From Phytophthora quininea (Eukaryota; Oomycota; Peronosporomycetes; Peronosporales; Peronosporaceae), in contig JAAVTG010000033.1 of assembly GCA_011947345.1 (NCBI GenBank), positions 1 through 64,000 on the forward strand: a stretch of DNA of 64,000 nucleotides, given 5' to 3'. Position 1 is the first letter of the stretch. Every line of letters starts with the position of its first letter. The notes under the pieces are model-generated. The model was not told the DNA's origin. It did no database searches and saw only the letters and a program-made list of their open reading frames with translations. This document shows positions 45,790 through 56,336 of this stretch, in pieces. Position numbers and translations under genes: made by a program.

Positions 45790-45929
45790 GGTCACAATTT
45801 GCAAATGACACATTTGACAGCGAACGCTCGACTGATCTCAGTGAATACGTGAACATTCGTGTACAGCAATTGTTTACAAGGGACCGAAGAACCAGGTTCG
45901 AACAGTAAACGTTGTTTTGTTGTTCATGT

Positions 45930-46092
45930 AGCCTCAGGATCGGCGTTTCTGACGTGAGCTGATCCCAGCAGGTGATCCCTGGATGTTTTTGTAGGCCCTC
46001 GGCCCGGCAGCCCCACACGGACTCGAACCCCAACTGGAGGGATGAACTTCGTGAGTTGTGTACACAACCCACTGGACCACCAGGAGGCCCCT
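45930..46092 (-). mobile_element. tRNA-derived SINE
   Basis: On the minus strand the head reads like a tRNA: an A box TGGTCCAGTGGG (complement of 46068-46079), an anticodon-arm-like stem (AACT CACG AAGTT), and a B box GGGTTCGAGTCC (complement of 46019-46030). These are the internal promoters for RNA polymerase III. The body continues to about 45930, where a GTTGTTTTGTT-like A-rich end occurs (plus-strand T-rich). SINEs of tRNA origin are known in Phytophthora. The 3' boundary is approximate. Confidence 0.65.
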
Positions 46093-46399
46093 AATCTCTC
46101 AGTCGTTCGATGCGGTTGTGGTAGCGCATCGCGGCCGTCTCGAGGGATGAAGCTGACACGCTTCCTAGTTCCAGGTCGCGGCGGACCACAGCTAAAAATG
46201 ACCGTGTCGCTCAACCACGCACCATCGGGAGGACACAGAGTGCGATTTTTCCCCATGGCGAACAGGATCGGGGTCGAATTTCAGAGTGGTGGTGAATTGC
46301 TCGTCAGACTTTGGTGATTGCGTTGCAGAGATCCGTAAGGACCCAGTCGCGTCATGCTATTCTGTACCTGTACTAACTGGTGCATGCAATCGGTGGTCG

Positions 46400-47316
46400 A
46401 CGCGGTCGTCGTCGCAGACTGCACGCTCGTGCTGCCCTTACATCACAAAGCATCGTGCTCTACCATCAAATGAGCCGATTATTTCATCGCTTACTACCGC
46501 ATCCGGACGAAGGAGGAATGCAGGAAGTAACAAGTACGAATTCACCGCCGATATTTGGAATCAAGGTAAGTAGCTGTCTCCCAACAGAACCAACGACGCG
46601 ATTCTTCCCAAATTTGCGATCGCAAGATTGGAAGGTGATTCTCCAGCAAGTTCCGGAGTTGATGCATCATCCGATGGAAGACCTGGGGTGTCCTCGACAA
46701 AGGATTCATGAGACCTTGTCCAGTGTGATTTCTCTACGTGGATATCTACTGCCGGTAATTCATGATGTGATAGTACGAATGTGCTTCGGAGACCTCACAG
46801 TCGGTTCACGACTATACTTCCTCAGAGAACTAAATCCTACCATCCAAAACTGCGTTCGTCCGGATTGCCAGGAGATCGAAACGGTAGAACACTGTTTTTC
46901 ACGTGCCCGTTATTAGAACCAATGTGGAGCGAACTATGGAGCCGGTGGTCAACGTTCTTTGCGTCGATCTAAGCTGGAGGTTGCTACTCTTCCCAAGATT
47001 GCAAGACCTTCGTAGGAACAGGAGAAGTGAGCACAAAGAACTGGTACTTCTGTGGAGGATCTACACAGCGATAGTGTTTCATGCAACATGGCGGCTCAGG
47101 AACGACATTCATTTCCAGGAAACGACAGCTGAAGTGCCAAATATTCGCAATCTGCTGGACTCGTTCAAGAGGCACTACCAATTCCTCTACCAACACGCAC
47201 ATGAGCTTCATTGCAACCGTGCTACTGTGGTCCGCGTGCTGCAAAAACTTGGCTTTGATCCGCCAGAAAATAATATCCCGGAACCCATTCACCACTTGTG
47301 GACGACACGAACGTAA
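46400..47316 (+). pseudogene. LINE ORF2 C-terminal fragment
   Basis: The frames show the C-terminal zinc-finger-like region of a LINE reverse transcriptase protein (CVRPDCQEIETVEHCF then TCPLLEPMWSELWSRW), followed by a helical end (LLWRIYTAIVFHATWRLRND). The frame shifts near 46905. It differs in sequence from the LINE at 43.1-44.2 kb, so it is a separate, older copy. Confidence 0.62.
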
Positions 47317-47856
47317 CTCTCACGGATAGATACCTTATCACCTTAAGACGAGAAATCCGCTAAACAGTTAATCAATTCAATTTCTCTCTCTTACATCACA
47401 AAGCCTATGCAGCAGCACTTGCCTACGCAATCGATGTCGGATGTGAGATCACGAGGCGTGGTGAGTGCCGCGCAATCGCAGGACAACATCTGCAAGAAGG
47501 ACACGTACTACATATTATATGTAGACGAAGTGTTCGTCAGATTGCTCGGCTTTGTGCTGTCGCGTGCTTGGTACTTCGCGCGCAAGCATGTACCTCAATA
47601 GATCACGCTGTTTGGCTGTTGACATGCGAGGACACCGTAAACTTTAGAATAATCTCCTCAGGTGCAAAAAGTTGTCGGGAAGCCTAATCGGTGAAATGTG
47701 TTCAACTTTTCAATTGCGAGAGGGCCAGTACTTGCCGTGGCGGATGCATACAACAGCGGTAAATCCTTTTACTGTTCCTTCTACTGTGCGACTTCGGTTC
47801 ATGAGTTCCATGTCCTACCCTCTACGTGAATATGGCTTCAAGACAGTCTTGGTCGG

Positions 47857-47917
47857 GCATCCTGGTGGTCCAGTGGGTTATGTATACAACTCACGAAGTT
47901 CATCCCTCCGGTTGGAA
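47857..47917 (+). repeat. SINE head, inverted relative to the copy at 46.0 kb
   Basis: CCTGGTGGTCCAGTGGG and the following 45 bp match the reverse complement of 46034-46092 with only a few differences. The A box is kept, but the B-box region has diverged (GGTTGGAAACACC). It is therefore a fragment of the same SINE family on the other strand. Confidence 0.7.
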
Positions 47918-48106
47918 ACACCCCCAACCATAAGAACAACCAGGAAACAAGTTAAGCATCTGAATCAACTCAACTCATTTCGACGGCGCCCGAGTGGTGA
48001 TATTTTCTTTCTTCCATTTCTCAATCTTGACTCCCCTAACGCCAACATTTTTTCCGACCGCTGCCCAAGGACTTGAGACGACAAACGCTTGGTGGCTGCG
48101 CTTCCT

Positions 48107-48116
48107 ATTTTCAGGG
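48107..48116 (+). repeat. MITE target-site duplication, left copy
   Basis: ATTTTCAGGG, repeated at 48545-48554 on the other side of the MITE. Confidence 0.78.
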
Positions 48117-48544
48117 AAGATTTTTTATCGGGTCACCGAGGGGTCTGGTCTCGGATCGGATCACACACTAGAAACGGCAATAAACTGAGCAGAACGCCGC
48201 GATTTCGGCCGTGCGAGTGCATCATCTGAAGCAAAATGCACCACACCTTGCAAGGGACGACGGAATTGCCGCATCGGATTCAGATCCAGGGCATGGTGAA
48301 CTCCAAAACCGCTCCAACCTCATATTTTGGCTCATACGTATCTTAGGACACGTTTGGTTCTCTATCCAGCATATTCTTCAGAGGACATTCGTCGGGATGC
48401 AAGTTTTGTGTTGAGGACGTGCCGCAAACTTGGTAGAAGTGCTCGGAGCAAACAAACTCGTGGGCTGGTCTTCATTTTACGGATGAAAGACAGCGGGACC
48501 CGATCCGAGACCAGACTCCTCGGTGGCCCGATAGAAAGTCTACC
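48117..48544. mobile_element. MITE with imperfect terminal inverted repeats, 10-bp target duplication
   Basis: The 428-bp element has inverted ends. The left end (TATCGGGTCACCGAGGGGTC then TGGTCTCGGATCGG) matches the complement of the right end with three or four mismatches over about 38 bp. Direct repeats ATTTTCAGGG flank it. Target duplications of 9-10 bp are typical of Mutator-like elements, and a MULE transposase relic lies at 61.1-62.5 kb. A paralogous unoccupied site at about 63022-63070 lacks the insert. There is no coding capacity. Confidence 0.78.
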
Positions 48545-48554
48545 ATTTTCAGGG
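48545..48554 (+). repeat. MITE target-site duplication, right copy
   Basis: ATTTTCAGGG, identical to 48107-48116. Confidence 0.78.
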
Positions 48555-48816
48555 TTAATAGCTTTGCGTAAGCTAGAAAAGTGTTCCAGTCGATAAAGCA
48601 TCAGCATGGTAAAACAAAAATCTTACTGGTAACTCCTTCATTCATCTTCCTTGCGAGGAACTTTCTTGACGGGAAGTCAAAGCTCAACACGTGTTGGCTA
48701 CAGTCCGGACGCCAGAGGCAGTGGGTATGAATCCAAATGAAAGTTGCAACGAGGCGTTATACTTCTGTTTGTGTTAAAGCAATGTAGCTCTCCGGAGTTG
48801 AAGACTGCTCTCTGAG

Positions 48817-49644
48817 TTACTCTAAAGCTTGGCTTAGAATGCGAATCGAGGCTTCTACCCCCAGCATTTGCATCAGTGGAGACAACAGATCAATGCTCGA
48901 TTCCAGCCGTTCAACGCAGCCACTTTCTTCGAGGAGGAAAGTCAGGTACCACCGGCAATCGAGACGTTTCCCCAACAGTTGAGTCGGTAGCGTGATGCTG
49001 TCGGTCAGACACAGGTTCTTGAGTGTAAAGTCCGAGATCGTCACACTTAGGGTCGCTCGGGCTTTCATAACGCTGGGTCCAACGGCATCGATTCGCTCTA
49101 ACTGGAGTTGCGAGTCCTCAAAGTATAGCGCGAATCGTTTCAGCTGATCCATCAGTGCATCGAAGCCGAGCTCTTGGCCCATAGCTGGGGTGACGACAGT
49201 TTGCAAGAATCCTGTTGGGGTGTCTGCATCACTTGCCAGCTCATCAAATTGGCGAGGAGCTTGAAAGCACGACTCAAGTGACTGGAATAGCTGACCCACG
49301 ATGACCCACGAGCTCGGCTTGGTCTTACCTGGCACTTTACGGGCGCTGCGCTTGATCTCCAGGGTCTGCACGTCTTGCCGCAAATGGTGGACACATTGCT
49401 CCAGATCTTGTTCACGCTTCCGCTGTTTCACACGGAAACGAGCCTGACAACGTCGATTTCGCTCTCGATGGAGGGCCGCAGCAATACGACGCACGTTGTC
49501 GTCGGGTTTGGCTTGCGTTTGCTTGGGAGAGGCGAATTGGTTCGCTTTGTACTGGGAACTTCTCTGGTCGCGTTGGAATACGATGCCAATAACATTGTCA
49601 CTCAGTTGGTTTCGAGCATGTTCCGGATGGTGGTCTGCTGCCAT
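48817..49644 (-). CDS. bZIP transcription factor with Cys in place of the DNA-contact Asn (copy f), intact
   Basis: A single 275-residue frame starts at MAADHHPEHA; an upstream in-frame ATG at 49749 would add 35 residues. The basic region is RERNRRCQARFRVKQRKRE, followed by a short leucine zipper (LEQCVHHLRQDVQTLEI). Compared with oomycete bZIPs of the type RRINQARYRKRQRK, the Asn that contacts DNA is Cys here. Cys-variant bZIPs have been reported for Phytophthora. The remainder (about 170 residues) is a globular domain with FDALMDQLKRFALYFED, ATLSVTISDFTLKNLCLTD and a WYLTFLLEESG end. No introns or frame breaks. The last two thirds recur almost identically at 63600-64000. Confidence 0.78.
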   Translation of the reverse strand: MAADHHPEHARNQLSDNVIGIVFQRDQRSSQYKANQFASPKQTQAKPDDNVRRIAAALHRERNRRCQARFRVKQRKREQDLEQCVHHLRQDVQTLEIKRSARKVPGKTKPSSWVIVGQLFQSLESCFQAPRQFDELASDADTPTGFLQTVVTPAMGQELGFDALMDQLKRFALYFEDSQLQLERIDAVGPSVMKARATLSVTISDFTLKNLCLTDSITLPTQLLGKRLDCRWYLTFLLEESGCVERLESSIDLLSPLMQMLGVEASIRILSQALE

Positions 49645-49799
49645 TGGGCTGGCAAATGTTTTTATGAAATGTGTTGTTAGGACCAAACGCAGCGAGTATA
49701 CCCAATACGTATACAGTGTATCCACATCTCGAGATTGCTTGTTTTTCAATCATCGCAATCACGAGAGCATCCTCACGGATAAATCCCATGGCGACCTGA

Positions 49800-51230
49800 T
49801 TAGACACGACTTTGAGTCTTCATGGCCTCGTTGAAGAGAATGTTCTCGATCATCTGGTGTCCTGCAGCAATATTTGCTGCCGTTCCGCTGAGTACAAAAT
49901 CCGTCAGTGCGCCAGTGATAGCTCCTTCGTCTGACAACGAGTACACGGGGTGTCTGGCGACACTATATAACACGTCTGTAGCAACGAATACCCTGGCGCC
50001 ATGTTCCTTGGCCGACGCACCAGCAGGTAGCCTTTCTCTCGGAATTCTGCTCCGCGCAATGGAGCGCCCGAGAACTCGACGGGGTCAATGAACGACCGCC
50101 AGACAATGACCACGCGGTCTTCCTCTACGTATCGGCGCAGTATTTGCTTGACGCGGAAATCGGCCTGTGTGCCGTTCGCATGTAACTCCATGCCGAAGCT
50201 CTCGACAATCGTATCGTCCGTCGTCTCGAGTTTCTGCGGGTCCTTCTGATAAAAGAAGCGGAAAGGCATGTGCTCCCTCGATTCGGCAAAGTATTGCCAT
50301 GTAGCTGCCCCCGTAGCTGACACGTCGAACGGCAGCACTTTGCTGCCAAACATCTCCATGAAGATGCCATCGGGGCCCTCCCGCATCTGGGCATCATTGT
50401 ACGACGAGTCCATGTACGCCAAACCATTGGCCTTGAACACATCGTCGATCTCGCGATATGACTCCCCACGCCGGCCATGAGCTCTGCAAACACCCCAGGA
50501 CTCGATCGATCCGGTGCTGATTTATGGATGCGCTGTGTGCGCTGAGTTCCATACACACAAGACTCCATCGGCTGCGGCATAGTAGAGTAAGTTAGCAGAC
50601 ACAACAACACCATTTATCAACAGTAGACGCACTTTCGTAGTCTGACTGGCTTCCAGCAGCTTCTCCAGACTCTTGCCGATCTTGATCTGCCCCTCCAGCA
50701 CTACCTTAAGCCGCCGGTTCTCCCTCTCCGACTTGAGTCTCTGCTCTAGTTGGTGACTCGCCATTTCCTTCCACACACTTGGCGGGTGGAGTTCATTCTC
50801 TCGTAGTTCTACAGTGTCACAAGACTGCACTTGCTCTCTATCAGGAATAAGATTCGGCATGCGACGAGTGCTCTGTAAGGCCTTGAGTTCCTGCTCCATC
50901 TCCACCACTTTGTCTCGTAGATAGAGCAGCTCTTTACGCTGCTGCTCGCGTGCCCGATTCGGGTTGTAATTTAACGGCTTTTTGATCTTCTTGGTGGTCT
51001 TATTAGTAGTCTTTTTTCTTCGTCTTTAGGGTGAGCTCTTGAGCTGCTTCTTGGTCTACGAGGGCCAGTTCGTTGGTCGTGGGTAGACCTTCCAGAGCGA
51101 GCGCTAAAGTAGCGTCGTCTTCGGTGCCTTCGGTGTTCGACTGAGCAGGTCTGACGGAAGCCTCATACTCGTCCACAAACGTTAGCGCGGCCTCGAACAC
51201 TTGCTCGTCGTCCAGCAGCGCGAGCGACAT
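49800..51230 (-). CDS. Coiled-coil regulator with START-like C-domain (family copy g), three frame breaks
   Basis: Exons 51230-50633 and 50571-49800 encode 456 residues. The acidic N-terminus (DDEQVFEAALTFVDEYEAS) is followed by a basic NYNPNRAREQQRKELLYLRD segment and a coiled coil, and then by the START-like domain (GSKVLPFDVSATGAATWQYF, DDTIVESFG, EDRVVIVWRSF). Breaks are one extra base in the T6 run (51013-51018) and one lost base in each of C4 (50464-50467) and G4 (49947-49950). With these, the length is exactly 457 codons. It is the closest full-length relative of the gene at 5811 and lies 155 bp from copy f on the same strand. Confidence 0.72.
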
Positions 51231-51477
51231 CGTCGGGAGATCTGGTTTACAAAAATGAAATAGATATTTAAATCTAAGTTTGTAACTAGAACTAGTATAT
51301 ATTGTTCCATAGGCACTTTCAGTACAACACCGAGTTCACCAAGGCAATTAAGTTACACCTTCCACCACGGGTTAACCTTAACAATGTAGTCAGAGAGCCC
51401 CGCCTTGTAGGGCTCTGTTCGGCTCGTGTAATGAATTTGACCGAGATTCAAGGCCAAACACAAAAAGTAGACAAAAA

Positions 51478-51990
51478 TTGTCGGCGACTCTGAGCAGGAA
51501 TCCTAAACTACGTCAGAATTATGATAAGTTTGTTGTTAGCCCCGAATGGTATTTAAGGCTCAAAACGACACATTTTGAGCCATTTAAACAATCTAGTCAA
51601 CGACCTTGTGAAGGTATGCAAAACTTGAAAAGGTTGAAAGCTGAAGAAACAACAACGGAAAGGTCTCACTCGCGCGCTCACAGCAGAGGCTGAGCGGAAG
51701 TTAGTTGTGTGAATTAATGAGCTGCGCGAAGAAGGCGTGCCGGTGTCAAACTTGACACTACGGCTACAAGCGCCAGAGTTAGCAAGCGAAGATGGGGCGG
51801 TCAACTTCCAGGTATAGTGATCATGGTGTGCCCGTTTCAAGACCGACAACAGGATATTTTTGCGGTGTAGAACACGCCAAGGACAATCGCAGCCGGCGGA
51901 GCTTAGTAAGATTCGTGCAGACTCCTCTCGACTGGTCCAAACAACGATGCAAGATCGGGGGATCAAACAGGTACGACTTATATTTTTAAA
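51478..51990 (+). pseudogene. Pogo/CENPB-type transposase N-terminus, relic
   Basis: Fragments in two frames read as a tandem helix-turn-helix DNA-binding region: LTAEAERKLVVWINELREEG and VPVSNLTLRLQAPELASEDG, matching the CENPB-type HTH of pogo transposases. Stops interrupt it, and no DDE core is recognised downstream. Confidence 0.45.
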
Positions 51991-52110
51991 TAGCTTTTCG
52001 TAAATCGGTGCTAATAGGGAGTCAAACCTCGCCGAAAATCTGCCAAACATTTTACTTTCTGGGTACTTGTATCTTAGCTTTCAGACTGCTTGTTTCCTTC
52101 TTTTACGAGA

Positions 52111-52845
52111 GTTTTGGCTTGGATTGCCAAAGAATGCGCCAGAACCACGATGGCAGAAACAGCGCCTTGCGCTCCTCTAGCTAGTGCTGACGGCGTCAAC
52201 ATCACAGCGGGACCGTCCAACGTCCATTTGATGCCTAACGACTGCCAAATCTTGGTGACATGAATGGAGATTAAAGACAACTTTGCAGCGGTGTATGGAG
52301 TTCGAGGGAAACCACTGTTGGCTGCTCGAAGAAGACCAAGACCCAGGCGTTCGCCGACATGGTTGAGTTTCTGCAGAGCAAGGCAAGGACGCCCATTTTC
52401 AAGGCCAAACCGCTGCCATCTCGAGCATGCAGCAGCGTTGGGACAGTTACTTGAAGAAGTTTAAGAAATGGTATGCTGCGTCAAAGGAAACGGGCTTTGG
52501 CCTTTCAGAGGGGAGGAGAAGAAGGTCGTGTCGCTGTGCGAAAAGCTTCACCGGAAGTGCCCTTGCTACTCCAAAATGAAGAAGCTTTTCGGGGCGAAAG
52601 GGAATGTTACTGCTGCGAGTATAGTGGAGGTCGGTGTACCTCCGTCGTGTTCACGTGAAGCCCCCTCCCCAGCGCCCAAGGAAGTGGCAGTAGATGACTG
52701 CGGCAGCTCGTTCAGCGACAGCGAGCTTGATGAACGCATTGGCGGGGCCAGCCTGGACAATGACAACGACCATTATTCCGACTGGCCGTGCGAGTTGCCG
52801 GCGGTGAAGACGAAGATAGCCCGACGCAAGCTGAACAAACTCTAG
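52111..52845 (+). pseudogene. Myb/SANT-like transposon-associated protein, relic
   Basis: Frames give KDNFAAVYGVRG, then in two overlapping frames KKFKKWYAASKETGFGLSE and KLHRKCPCYSKMKKLFGAKG, then an acidic tail (SDSELDERIGGASLDND). The WYAASKETGFG segment followed by a Cys-rich MKKLFG block is the layout I know from Myb-like proteins that accompany Harbinger-type elements. Frame changes occur near 52330 and 52500. It could also be an unrelated host gene relic. Confidence 0.42.
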
Positions 52846-52989
52846 ACGAGATCGTAGGTGATGGTCCAGCTGCAATTTTAGATCAAGGGCTTGTTGGGGC
52901 GCTCGTCGTATTCGGACTGGTTTCTCCAAAGCTGCACTAACCTGAGAAGGCTTATGCCAGATACCGCGCCTGTTCTGACAATGCCTTCT

Positions 52990-54495
52990 TCATTTTGTGG
53001 TCAAGCTGGTAGACGGGGATGGTACCCCGGACGCACATACTGCGACGGAGCAGGGTGGCTCAATCTTGTGGTTCTTAAATGCTTGCAACAATACGTTTTG
53101 TCGACGACGCTCATGATGCCGCAGCTGTGTCTCTAAAGACGCTTGAATAGTCTTGGTCAGCGCGATAGACACGGTGAACGAGTTTGGGGGCATCCTAGTC
53201 AATTTTGAGTTGATGTAACCGTGGTTTTGAGGCCGCCGTATTTCTGAATGATATGGTTTTTCACACACTCCGCGAGTTCGGTCGGCTAAATATGAGCCAA
53301 GCTGTCGATAACGCAACGGTCTTGAGATTTGGATGGACGCCCACCCCTGTTGTGACAGGAAGCGAAGGCATGCCAAGCGTGTTCCTTGCCGGGGCAACGC
53401 ACGAAACACGTCGTCAGGAAGTAGACGACGTCGCTTTTGGTTCCCATGATCACCCCGCTGCTGTTGGTGATGACGGTTTTGACTTAATTCGTCGGCGCGA
53501 GGTCTTTTGCTGGACAAACGTGTGCTTTCTTGTGCCACTTGCAGTGCTTCATATCGTTCGTTGGATATCACGGTGAGAATACCAAGGTATTCCGGGTCCG
53601 ACTTCGAGAATCTTGACTGGGCGACGTGACGCAAATCTATCCCGGTGCCGACGAAGTCGTCCACGCGTCGGCGATAGTCTTCTAGTACGTCGTCGAACCA
53701 GCAAACGAGTATGTCCACGTCCATCGCCGACCACGATCCTTGAGCCTGAATAGCAATCGCGAACTGCCAGGCTGCTAAGAGAAAACTTCGCATGATTTGA
53801 TTGTAGAACGTGTTCGCAAACGCAGTCAGTAGCGCTAGACTGTCCTGTAGCTCCACCATCGATGCCAACTGGCGCGGTTTTGGGAGATTCACGCTCGCTG
53901 AGAAATTGTTCATATTGACCGTTGTTTCACAGCGCCAACGCCGGCGAGCTGCGAAGTCGAAGCGCTCCATGTGTCCCACGGAAAGACCTCGAACACCAAA
54001 TCGGAAATCATACAGGCCCATCAAGACAGCTGGGTGCGGCTGGAAAGATGTGGCGTGGGAAGACATTGTTAGCTCAATGAATTGTGACGGAACTTTACCT
54101 AGGAATTCTTCGGCCACGATAGTATCGTGTACAGTGCGTTGAGACAGGCTTGGTCGGAAGTTTGTCTTGGGTTGGCTGTTTTCCCCTTGACCATGGCTAT
54201 TGCTCAATACATCGGTTGGTGCGGGAGGAACGGGTCGGTGGTATCGAGGCTCATCGGGTGGTTCCGCTGTAGCTGATCGCTTCCGCTTGGCACCTTCACA
54301 CTGAGATATATAAAGGTCAGTAAGTGTGGTTTTGAGCAAGTATCGCCACCAGTTCTGATTGTAGTTGCTCGTGTGGGTGCTCAGGAGCTGTCTCCTCAAT
54401 TGAGGGTCGATTGGTGCTGATTCCTCCCTAGCCACGGCGCCAAGTAATTCATCGAGCGATGTGTTAGGACCGCTCTGTCGGGACTGATGCTGCAT
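52990..54495 (-). CDS. Retroelement ORF1/gag-like protein
   Basis: A 501-residue frame has an acidic start (NTSLDELLGAVAREESAP), a central helical domain (NTFYNQIMRSFLLAAWQFAI, MDVDILVCWFDDVLEDYRRR), a basic linker (KRRRLLPDD) and a Cys-containing LACLRFLSQQGW segment. The layout resembles the first ORF of oomycete DIRS-type or similar retroelements, but no reverse transcriptase follows and the knuckle is incomplete. The C-terminal 80 residues are unlike the rest and may be a frame artefact. Confidence 0.42.
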   Translation of the reverse strand: MQHQSRQSGPNTSLDELLGAVAREESAPIDPQLRRQLLSTHTSNYNQNWWRYLLKTTLTDLYISQCEGAKRKRSATAEPPDEPRYHRPVPPAPTDVLSNSHGQGENSQPKTNFRPSLSQRTVHDTIVAEEFLGKVPSQFIELTMSSHATSFQPHPAVLMGLYDFRFGVRGLSVGHMERFDFAARRRWRCETTVNMNNFSASVNLPKPRQLASMVELQDSLALLTAFANTFYNQIMRSFLLAAWQFAIAIQAQGSWSAMDVDILVCWFDDVLEDYRRRVDDFVGTGIDLRHVAQSRFSKSDPEYLGILTVISNERYEALQVAQESTRLSSKRPRADELSQNRHHQQQRGDHGNQKRRRLLPDDVFRALPRQGTRLACLRFLSQQGWASIQISRPLRYRQLGSYLADRTRGVCEKPYHSEIRRPQNHGYINSKLTRMPPNSFTVSIALTKTIQASLETQLRHHERRRQNVLLQAFKNHKIEPPCSVAVCASGVPSPSTSLTTK

Positions 54496-55679
54496 GTGGG
54501 TGGATCGATGAGCATGAATGGTTTGAGAAGACTCTGGAGCTCCAGCTGTCGTTGGACTCGGAGTCTCCAGGTCCGAGTGACTTTGTGGGGTTGTCTCGAT
54601 TGACGACGGTTCACTGCGGAACGCTGTACCGAGCCGGATATGACGTGGGACCTGGCGGTCTCCGTCAATGAAATATGCATAGTCAATCGCATGCTGAAGT
54701 CGAAAACGCCGCGACGATCCATCAGATGGGTCGACCCATTCGAACGTGTCTGTGGCTCAAGGACAGTGAGCTGGGACAAGAATGCAGTCAAAGAAGTCTT
54801 TAATGTTGCGGTTGCTGGTGGGGGACGACGAATCAAGCAGCCGCTCCAGTATTTTGGCGTGGTAGTTGTCGAGTTGGTTGGTCGACGTCGAATTTGGTTT
54901 AAATTGCGAAACTTGTAGCAGAAGGCATATGATTGGAGTGATTTCTTCAGCCTTGTTGGATGGTAAGGTGACTTCGCCGGTGGAGCTGCGAATTGTCAGT
55001 GATTTCCCGCGATAGCCGACAACTTGGCTATACGTGTTCTTTCCTCAGTAGGTTCCCATTACAGCAGTACGCATACGATCGCCGACGCCTGAGGTGGCTT
55101 CCGAACGCGTGATTCGGCGGATGCTGAGGCACGACCCACATGGCTACGCTGCGACGAGTTTTGCATAGATTCAACGACAGCGTGGGTTGGTGTTGTATCG
55201 ACCAGTCGAGAATTGACCGCTCCATCTGGTTTCCACGGCGAGTTAGCCTGGAGGTCTTCCAAAAACAGGAGGAGGTAGTTCAATAGCGTGGCTGTGTATT
55301 GCCTGGGCCAAAATAGTTCGTACCGAAATTCAAGGTTAGATTACACGTGGAAGATGGTGACTTTCCCTATACGATAGTTAGATATAAGGGTAGTTCGCGT
55401 GCGTAGATTCCGATTTTGAGGTCAGATTCGGCCAATTCTGCGTCATTTTTGAGCAACAGCCGCTCCAAAACTTTCTCGGCCAACCAAAAGTTTGGGGAAA
55501 GGGGTTAAGTAGGGCTAACCGATCATCAAGCAAATCCTGAGAGTCTCATTGGCTCAGAACACAAACCACATGCCGGAACATCTGGTGTGTAGGTTTTATT
55601 TAGGGTTACCAGGTGTTAATGCAGTCAAGCAGTAAAACCAAGGAACAACGCAGCAAATCCAAGCAATTACTCCTGCATT
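54496..55679. other. Region with short frames only
   Basis: Minus-strand frames at 54837-54396 and 55283-55028 have low-complexity content and may be 5' parts of the retroelement. No motif is recognised. Near 55500-55510 a GGGG(A)GGGG-type run occurs. Confidence 0.3.
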
Positions 55680-56123
55680 AGATTTCAAAGGCATCCCTCA
55701 TCGCTATCACTCCCTTCGCTTGCGAGCTCTCCTTCTCCTACGTCTGCGCATTCGATCTCTTCCTCTTGGAGTGCCAGTAAATATCAGCCTTCTTCTTTCT
55801 GAACCTCCTTGCATGCATCTCGGCCTCGCTCCTTAATCTCGCTGGGGGTCTGTAAAATGACTCATATTAATTCGGAGAGGTTTTTAATACTTAGCGCTAA
55901 AACGTTTGGGGGCACTGACCTCGCTGGTCTTCGAGCTCTCGCTCTTCTTGTAGGCCGTCCAGACGTCCGCAATCGTGCTAGTAGGCTTCCCAATGTACTT
56001 GTGGACTATCTCGCGCGTGCGGCCAGCCAGCTGTGGGTCTTCTGGACGACCTTCGAGGAGGTTGTTGTTGGCACTCACAATCATTTCTCGCTCAGCGGCA
56101 CTTGTCTTCTTCCCTCTTGTCAT
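55679..56123 (-). CDS. Small HTH-like protein with one intron, possible transposon N-terminus
   Basis: The first exon (MTRGKKTSAAEREMIVSANN, then GRTREIVHKYIGKPTSTIAD) looks like a homeodomain-like helix-turn-helix as found at the start of oomycete DDE transposases. A GTCAGT...TTACAG intron at about 55919-55856 leads to TPSEIKERGRDACKEVQK. Beyond that, two frames compete, one basic and one acidic (ADVGEGELASEGSDSDEG). No catalytic domain follows. Confidence 0.38.
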
Positions 56124-56336
56124 CGCCACAGCAATGATAGCGAAATGGAGCTGATTCCTACAGAAAGAGGGGAATTTCAGCATCGTTCTGCGGGTCTGCA
56201 TGGTCTCGTCTGCCTATTATTAGCTGAGCTACGCGTCGAAATGTCAAGCATTTCGTCTTCCCTGTACGAATTTTTTGGCCCAGACAATAGCAGGAGCTTG
56301 AAAATCGGAAGTCGTGTGCAGTCCGCGGCGAGCTGA

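Noticed and set aside
46011..46091. A functional tRNA gene
   Set aside because: A and B boxes are present but the acceptor stem does not pair properly and a second diverged copy exists, so a tRNA-derived SINE fits better.
51553..52050. 165-residue minus-strand frame
   Set aside because: It is antisense to the pogo/CENPB-type helix-turn-helix fragment, which has clear family motifs on the plus strand.
55809..56336. 175-residue plus-strand frame
   Set aside because: It is antisense to the better-supported HTH-like minus-strand gene with an intron.
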